Below, piece by piece: positions 9,447-14,844 of a stretch of 14,844 nucleotides of DNA (the first letter of the stretch is position 1; each line of letters opens with the position of its first letter). Made by a program: the position numbers and the translations under genes. This DNA comes from Ardenticatenales bacterium (GTDB taxonomy: Bacteria; Chloroflexota; Anaerolineae; Ardenticatenales; Ardenticatenaceae), in contig JACCSL010000879.1 of assembly GCA_013812995.1 (NCBI GenBank), positions 1-14,844 on the forward strand, written 5' to 3'. Below the pieces are notes generated by a model. The model was not told where the DNA came from. It was given only the letters and a program-made list of their open reading frames with translations, and ran no database searches.

Positions 9447-12400
9447 GGCAGATCAGCGTGCAGCCTACGAGCCTGGTGGTACGGCTAGCCGGGACACTTT
9501 TCCTCGTTGGCCTCCTCGCGGTGCTCCTGGTGGAGATGGCCGTCTATCGGTATGGCTGGGAGACGCTCAACGCGGCCCTCTTCATGCGCCTGGACGATAG
9601 TATTCTTCAAAAAGAAGACGGCATGACACAGTGGCTCCACGAGCAACAACTCGAAGTCGAGCGACTGGCGCGGCTCGCGGAGCTCCAGACGCAGGGCGAG
9701 GTGCTGCTGGCACCGCCGGGAAGCTACTCCAAAGCCGAACTTCAGGCTGCTCATGAGGCACTCCTCGCCTACCTCTCCCCGCTCAGGCTCACCCGACCCA
9801 CCATTCAAGAAATCCTGCTGCTTGAGCAAGAGCAGGGGCGCGTTATCTTCTCCACCGATAGCAGCCAGGAAGGGCAAACCCGTCTGGCTGAAGTCTATTT
9901 TGTGGAGGGGCAGCACAGGACAGTGGTGCAGGGCATCTACCATCGCCCCATTACCGGGCAGCCAATGATGACCATCTCTACCCCGGTGTCTGATACCACC
10001 GGGGCGCTCGTGGGCGTCCTGGCGGTACACCTGGGGTTAGGATCCATCGAGGAAGGGCTTGTAGAAGAAACAGAGAGCACTCGCCGACAGATCTACCTGA
10101 TTGATAGCTCGGGTCTGATCGTGGCAGGCCAGCAGGCGGGAAGTGTCATCCCGAAGGAGCAGAGCCCTGGCATCGATGCCGCCCTCCTGAAACAGCATGG
10201 CAGAAGCCGCTATCTCAACCATGAGGGAACGGCGGTGATCGGACGCTATCGGTGGCTGGAGGTGTGGCAGGCGGCGCTGCTGGTGGAACAGGAAGAGACG
10301 GAGGCCCTCACCTCTATCGCGCAGCTACGGGGGCTGGTGCTGAGCACAGGGCTCGCCGCAGCCGTCCTTCTTGCGTTGCTCAGCTATGGGATGGCGCGGG
10401 CCATCGCCGCCCCCATCCTGGAAATCCGCGCAAGCACCACGGAGGCCCTGGCGGGGAATCTGACACGGACGCCCACCGTCCAGAGCAGGGACGAGGTGGG
10501 AGCCCTTGCCCACTCGGTGAACCAGTTGATCGATCATCTGCGCCAGGCGAATGAGACGCTTCATCAAAGTGAGCAATACTTTCGCTCCCTGATTGAGCAC
10601 GCCTCCGATATCATCGCCGTGACGGACCAGGACGGGGTGATGCGTTATGTGAGTCCCGCGATTCAGCCGGGGCTGGGCTATGCGCCGGAGGAGCTACTCG
10701 ACCGGAGCGTGTTCGCCCTTGTTCACCCCGAGGACAGTCAACCCCTACAGGAGCTCTATCTTTATGCCCGCCTCCATCCCGAGGTTGGTCTTGCAAGCAT
10801 CGTGCGCGGCCGGCACAAAGATGGAAGCTGGCGCACGCTGGAAGGAACGGTGAAGGGGCTACGTGCGGAGGATGGCACGGTACGTATTGTGGTCAATGCG
10901 CGCGATGTCACGCAGCGCGTCAATGCCGAGAGGGAGCGCGAGCAACTGCTGGCAACGGAGAAGCGCCAGCGCCTCGTGGCGGAAACGTTGCGGGAGGGCA
11001 CGACGGCGATGGCCCGCACCCTGGATCGCGAGCGCGTGCTGAGGCTCATCCTGGAGCAGTTGGCCCGTGTCGTGCCTTATGACAGCGCCGGGCTGATGCT
11101 GCTGATAGACGATGAAGTAGAAATCGTCGGCTTTCGTGATATCCACATAGACCGACAGATGATGGTTCGTCTCCCCATTGAGGCACTGCGCCATGTGCAG
11201 GCTGTGTTTGACACCCGACACCCTGTCATCATCCCGGATGTTCACAAGGATGCGCGCTGGCAGCGCTGGCTGGGTGATGAGTACATTCGCAGCTGGCTGG
11301 GGGTTCCGCTGGTGGTTCAGGGTCAGGTCATCGGTGCGCTGACGTTGGACAAGCTGGAAATCGACTTCTATACCGAGCTTGATGGGCAGGTCACGACCGC
11401 CTTCGCCGACCAGGCCGCCATCGCCATCGAGAATGCGCGCCTCTATACCACCGCGCAACAGGAGCTGGTGGAGCGCCGCCGCACCGAGGAAGCGTTGCGC
11501 CAGGCCCAGGAGCGATTGGAGACGCGCGTCCGGGAGCGAACCACCGATCTGGCACGGGCCAACACCGAGTTAGAAGAGGAGATTACCGACCGTAAACGTG
11601 CAGAGGAAGCGTTGCACATGGCGCTCCAGCACGCTCGGGCATTGTACGAGGCGACAGGGAGAATTGGCGGGGCCACGGAGGTCAGCGAGGTGTGCCAGGC
11701 GTTAGCCCGGCACTTTACAGATCTGGCACAGGTAAGAGAGACGCGTGTTTGCCTCATTGACCGGGCGACAGAACAGATCCGCCATCAGGCGAGCCATAGC
11801 ACGGAGCAACAACTCCTGCCCCCCCTCTCGTACGCCATGCTACTAGAGGGGGGGGGCCAGCAGGCCCTCCAGCGCACCACCCCCCTCATCGATCAGGAAG
11901 GCGCTCGGCTTGTGGCCCCCCTTCTCATCAAGAAGCGCGTGGTAGGGATCCTTCGCGCCCTGACTCAGCCGGAAAAAACCTTCACCCAGCGTGATGTCGA
12001 TCTGCTGATGACCCTTGCGGCCCACGCTTCGACCACCATCGAGAATCTCTCCCTCCTGACAGAGATGCAGGCGGCGAATGCCGTGCTCGCCCGGCGGGCG
12101 TTCCAGATGGAGATTAGTAGCCATGTCGGGCAGCAAATCACCTCTATCTTGAATGTGGACACGCTTCTCAAACAGGTGGTTGAGCTTATCCAGACACGCT
12201 TTGGCTACTATTTTGTGGGAACCTGGCTGCTGGATAGCGCGCACAAGCACATCATCCTTCGTGCCAGTGCGGGGCACCCGCTGGAGCAAAGTATGAAGAT
12301 CCCGCTGGACGCGGAGGTGAGTATCCTGGCGGGCGTCTGTCGGACGGGCAGCTATCGCCTCGTGAATGATGTCTCGACGGCCTCCGATTACCTGGAAATG

Positions 12401-14844
12401 GAGGCGCTCACCGCCACGAAGGCGGAACTCGCTCTGCCGCTCCGTGTGGGGAATGCCATCATTGGGGTGCTGGATATCCAGAGCGAGCAGCCAGATACCT
12501 TCGAGACACACGATCAGGTGCTGCTGCAAACGTTGGCTGATCAGGTTGCCATCGCGCTGCAAAATGCCGAGCGGTACGCGCTGGAACAGCAACGCCGCCT
12601 CCTCGCGGAGACACTCCAGGAGAGCAGCAACGCGCTGAACAGCACCCTGGAGCACGAGCGGGTGCTCAGCCTGATCCTGGAGCAGCTGGCGCGTGTGGTG
12701 CCCTATGACAGCGCGGCAGTCATGCTGCTCTCTGGGGACAAGCTCGAAATCGTGGCGCATCGCAGCCGCAACGAGACCCATCACCCCTCCACCAAGCTCA
12801 AACTGGAGGCGCTGCCCCATGTGCAGCAGGCGCTTGACCAGCGCGCCCCGGTGATTATCGCCGATACGACCCAGGATGCGCGCTGGCAGGTACGCGCCGA
12901 GACCAGCTATATCCACTGCTGGCTGGGGGTTCCCCTGATCGCGCAGAACCAGGTGGTCGGGCTGCTCAATCTGAACAAAGTACAAGCCCATTTCTATTCG
13001 GAGCAGGACGCCGAGATTGCAAACTCCTTTGCCAGCCAGGCCGCCATCGCCATCTCGAATGCGCGTCTCTTTGAGGCGGCCCACCAGCGCGCCGCCGAGC
13101 TGGATGCCATCCTCCAGGCCAGCCTCACCCTGACCTCCAGCCTCGAACTAAAGGAGGTTCTACAAACGATTGTCGAGAGCGCGCGGAAGCTGCTGCCCGG
13201 CATGCACGACATGCAGGTTTATCTCTATCAGGACAATCAGCTCCTCTTCGGGACGGGGATCAGCGGTGAGGGTGAGATTCGCCAAGCGGAGCGAGCGCCC
13301 CGCCCCGGCGGCCTCACCTACACCGTGGCCCGCTGGGGTCGGCCCATCGTGGTCCCCGACGTTAAGAGCCATCCGCTCTATGCCGACACGCGCGCCGACT
13401 GGAAGGGGGCCGTCGCGAGCCTTCCCCTCAAGATCCGGCAGCGCGTGGTGGGCGTGATGAATGTCTCCTACATCGAGGCACGCACCGTTGAGGAGGAAGA
13501 GTTGCGCGTGCTGCGTCTGCTAGCGGAGCAGGCCGCTATCGCCATCGAAAATGCGCGCCTCTACACCGCCGTGCAGCAGGAATTGACCGAGCGCCGGCAG
13601 ATCGAGGAGGTCATGCGCCGCAGAAACGAGGAGCTGGCCGCGCTCAACCGCGTGACCACCGCCATCACCTCGGTTCTGGATCTCCAGGTCATGCTTCAGA
13701 CGATCTCCCGTGAGCTGGTCCATATCTTCGCCGGGGCCAATAGCGGGATCACACTCCTCGATCCGACACAAACCCTGCTTACCGTGGTGGCTGAATATTC
13801 AGCCACGGGAAATGAAGACGTGAGCGGCCTGCTCCTTCCACTGGCGACCAACCCGGCCTCTGTGCAGGTGGTCCAGACGGGACGCTCCATCGTCGTCGCA
13901 GACGCGCAGAACAATCCCTTGATGGCCCCCGCCGTGCAGGAGCTGATGCGGCAGCGCAATACCCAATGCATGATGATTGTTCCTCTCCTGGCACGCGGGC
14001 AGGTCATCGGCACCATTGGGGTAGACAGTGAGCAGAGTGGTCGCGTCTTCACCAGCACGGAGGTCAAGCTCGCGGAAACCATCGCGGGCCAGATCGCGGG
14101 CGCGATTGCCAACGCCCAACTGTACGAGCAGACACAGCAGGCCAAGGAGGCCGCCGAGGCCGCCAGCCGGGCCAAGAGCGATTTCCTGGCGAGCATGAGC
14201 CACGAGATTCGGACGCCGATGAACGCGGTCCTCGGAATGGCGGGGCTCCTCCTCGACACATCGTTGACGCCCAAGCAGCGCGAGTTCGCGGAGACGATTC
14301 GCAACAGTGGCGATGGTCTACTCACGATCATCAATGACATACTGAACCTCTCCAAGATCGAGTCCGGCAAGCTAGAGTTGGAGAATCGCCCCTTCGACCT
14401 GCGCGAGTGCCTGGAAACCTCGTTGGACCTGCTCGCCGCCACGGCAGCGGAGAAGCGGCTGAACCTGGCCTACGCGATGGAGATGTCCCTGCCGCTCACC
14501 CTGCGGGGCGATGTGCTGCGCCTCCGTCAGATTCTCATCAACCTGCTCAACAATGCCATCAAATTCACCGTGTCCGGCGAGGTGTTCCTCACGGTGAGTG
14601 CCCAGCCCGTTCCCGCGCCTGCCGCCGATGGCTTATGGCATGAGCTGCATTTTACGGTCAAGGACACGGGGATCGGCATCCCCCAGGACCGCATGGACCG
14701 TCTCTTCCGCTCGTTTAGCCAGGTCGATGCCTCGACGACGCGCCGCTACGGCGGAACGGGGCTGGGGCTGGTCATCAGCAAGCAGCTGAGCGAGATGATG
14801 GGGGGAAGTATGTGGGTCGAGAGCGAGGGGATAGCCGGCCAGGG
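9443..14844 (+). CDS. Giant membrane sensor histidine kinase (Cache-HAMP-PAS-6xGAF-HisKA-HATPase), 3' partial
   Basis: One uninterrupted frame runs off the window after 1800 codons. Approximate residues: TM1 14-36; extracytoplasmic region 37-295 resembling a double Cache domain; TM2 297-320; HAMP 321-372 with DEVGAL (350-355); PAS 376-492 ending in DVTQR; GAF1 516-670; an Arg/Glu-rich coiled coil 673-730; GAF2 731-872; GAF3 886-1045; GAF4 1054-1211; GAF5 1216-1376; GAF6 1394-1563; HisKA 1576-1641 with phospho-accepting His1587 in [11 protein letters not shown]; then HATPase with N box INLLNNAIK (1699-1707), G1 box DTGIGIP (1741-1747) and G2 box YGGTGLGL (1769-1776). Five GAFs end in NAR/NAE/NAQ helices before the next unit. 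Receiver or HPt domains may follow beyond the edge. GGGAG sits 7 nt before the start. The ATG overlaps the binding-protein stop, which points to that lipoprotein as a co-sensor. All visible catalytic motifs are intact. Confidence 0.93.
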   Translation, partial: MRQISVQPTSLVVRLAGTLFLVGLLAVLLVEMAVYRYGWETLNAALFMRLDDSILQKEDGMTQWLHEQQLEVERLARLAELQTQGEVLLAPPGSYSKAELQAAHEALLAYLSPLRLTRPTIQEILLLEQEQGRVIFSTDSSQEGQTRLAEVYFVEGQHRTVVQGIYHRPITGQPMMTISTPVSDTTGALVGVLAVHLGLGSIEEGLVEETESTRRQIYLIDSSGLIVAGQQAGSVIPKEQSPGIDAALLKQHGRSRYLNHEGTAVIGRYRWLEVWQAALLVEQEETEALTSIAQLRGLVLSTGLAAAVLLALLSYGMARAIAAPILEIRASTTEALAGNLTRTPTVQSRDEVGALAHSVNQLIDHLRQANETLHQSEQYFRSLIEHASDIIAVTDQDGVMRYVSPAIQPGLGYAPEELLDRSVFALVHPEDSQPLQELYLYARLHPEVGLASIVRGRHKDGSWRTLEGTVKGLRAEDGTVRIVVNARDVTQRVNAEREREQLLATEKRQRLVAETLREGTTAMARTLDRERVLRLILEQLARVVPYDSAGLMLLIDDEVEIVGFRDIHIDRQMMVRLPIEALRHVQAVFDTRHPVIIPDVHKDARWQRWLGDEYIRSWLGVPLVVQGQVIGALTLDKLEIDFYTELDGQVTTAFADQAAIAIENARLYTTAQQELVERRRTEEALRQAQERLETRVRERTTDLARANTELEEEITDRKRAEEALHMALQHARALYEATGRIGGATEVSEVCQALARHFTDLAQVRETRVCLIDRATEQIRHQASHSTEQQLLPPLSYAMLLEGGGQQALQRTTPLIDQEGARLVAPLLIKKRVVGILRALTQPEKTFTQRDVDLLMTLAAHASTTIENLSLLTEMQAANAVLARRAFQMEISSHVGQQITSILNVDTLLKQVVELIQTRFGYYFVGTWLLDSAHKHIILRASAGHPLEQSMKIPLDAEVSILAGVCRTGSYRLVNDVSTASDYLEMEALTATKAELALPLRVGNAIIGVLDIQSEQPDTFETHDQVLLQTLADQVAIALQNAERYALEQQRRLLAETLQESSNALNSTLEHERVLSLILEQLARVVPYDSAAVMLLSGDKLEIVAHRSRNETHHPSTKLKLEALPHVQQALDQRAPVIIADTTQDARWQVRAETSYIHCWLGVPLIAQNQVVGLLNLNKVQAHFYSEQDAEIANSFASQAAIAISNARLFEAAHQRAAELDAILQASLTLTSSLELKEVLQTIVESARKLLPGMHDMQVYLYQDNQLLFGTGISGEGEIRQAERAPRPGGLTYTVARWGRPIVVPDVKSHPLYADTRADWKGAVASLPLKIRQRVVGVMNVSYIEARTVEEEELRVLRLLAEQAAIAIENARLYTAVQQELTERRQIEEVMRRRNEELAALNRVTTAITSVLDLQVMLQTISRELVHIFAGANSGITLLDPTQTLLTVVAEYSATGNEDVSGLLLPLATNPASVQVVQTGRSIVVADAQNNPLMAPAVQELMRQRNTQCMMIVPLLARGQVIGTIGVDSEQSGRVFTSTEVKLAETIAGQIAGAIANAQLYEQTQQAKEAAEAASRAKSDFLASMSHEIRTPMNAVLGMAGLLLDTSLTPKQREFAETIRNSGDGLLTIINDILNLSKIESGKLELENRPFDLRECLETSLDLLAATAAEKRLNLAYAMEMSLPLTLRGDVLRLRQILINLLNNAIKFTVSGEVFLTVSAQPVPAPAADGLWHELHFTVKDTGIGIPQDRMDRLFRSFSQVDASTTRRYGGTGLGLVISKQLSEMMGGSMWVESEGIAGQ
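11819..11856 (+). repeat. Paired C7 and G9 homopolymer runs inside the kinase GAF2 coding region
   Basis: Seven C (11819-11825, followed by TCT) and nine G (11848-11856, preceded by AGA) form a 10-bp inverted repeat with a 16-nt loop. They encode PPLS and EGGG in kinase GAF2. Runs of this length are prone to slippage. The frame is intact in this copy. Confidence 0.6.

Noticed and set aside
11843..13084. A 413-codon open frame on the minus strand opposite the kinase
   Set aside because: It mirrors the GAF-coding frame in GC-rich DNA, has no recognisable domain or RBS, and the plus-strand frame shows clear domain homology throughout.
14700..14844. Truncated or broken kinase
   Set aside because: The frame is still open at the window end and the HATPase G boxes are intact, so the missing end is a window boundary and not a pseudogene.

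Overview
The window looks like chromosomal DNA from a GC-rich environmental bacterium. I suspect a member of the Chloroflexota, because it combines a Thr/Pro-linker LysM-M23 lipoprotein with a very long GAF-rich sensor kinase in a compact, operon-rich layout. That placement is inference from protein style, not from a marker gene. No RNA gene, CRISPR array, phage gene or transposase is visible.

Left part (1-4272): a short palindrome-rich element with inverted ends (50-221) lies beyond a strong rho-independent terminator (254-288). That terminator closes a minus-strand ettA gene, an ABC-F translation factor (305-1990). ettA is divergent from ligA, the NAD-dependent DNA ligase (2188-4272). The shared region holds a near-consensus sigma-70-type promoter for ettA, a weaker candidate promoter for ligA, and a stable hairpin just before the ettA start codon that pairs an SD-like arm with an anti-SD-like arm.

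Middle (4271-6125): ligA converges on a minus-strand gene for a lipoprotein with a Thr/Pro-rich linker, a LysM domain and an M23 peptidase domain. Copies of a heptad repeat with an ACGT core lie on both sides of this gene. They include a perfect 18-bp inverted repeat in the ligA convergence.

Right part (6126-14844): a tight four-gene plus-strand transcription unit. It encodes a glutamine-synthetase-like ligase of the gamma-glutamyl-amine type, an NAD-type short-chain dehydrogenase, a solute-binding lipoprotein, and a histidine kinase of more than 1800 residues. The kinase start overlaps the solute-binding stop by ATGA, and the kinase reads off the right edge. Its order is TM, Cache-like sensor, TM, HAMP, PAS, six GAF domains, HisKA, HATPase. 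No permease lies between the binding protein and the kinase. My working interpretation is a sensing module in which the lipoprotein presents a small molecule, possibly an amine or amino-acid derivative, to the kinase, while the first two enzymes act on a related compound. The ligand and the output are not visible here.
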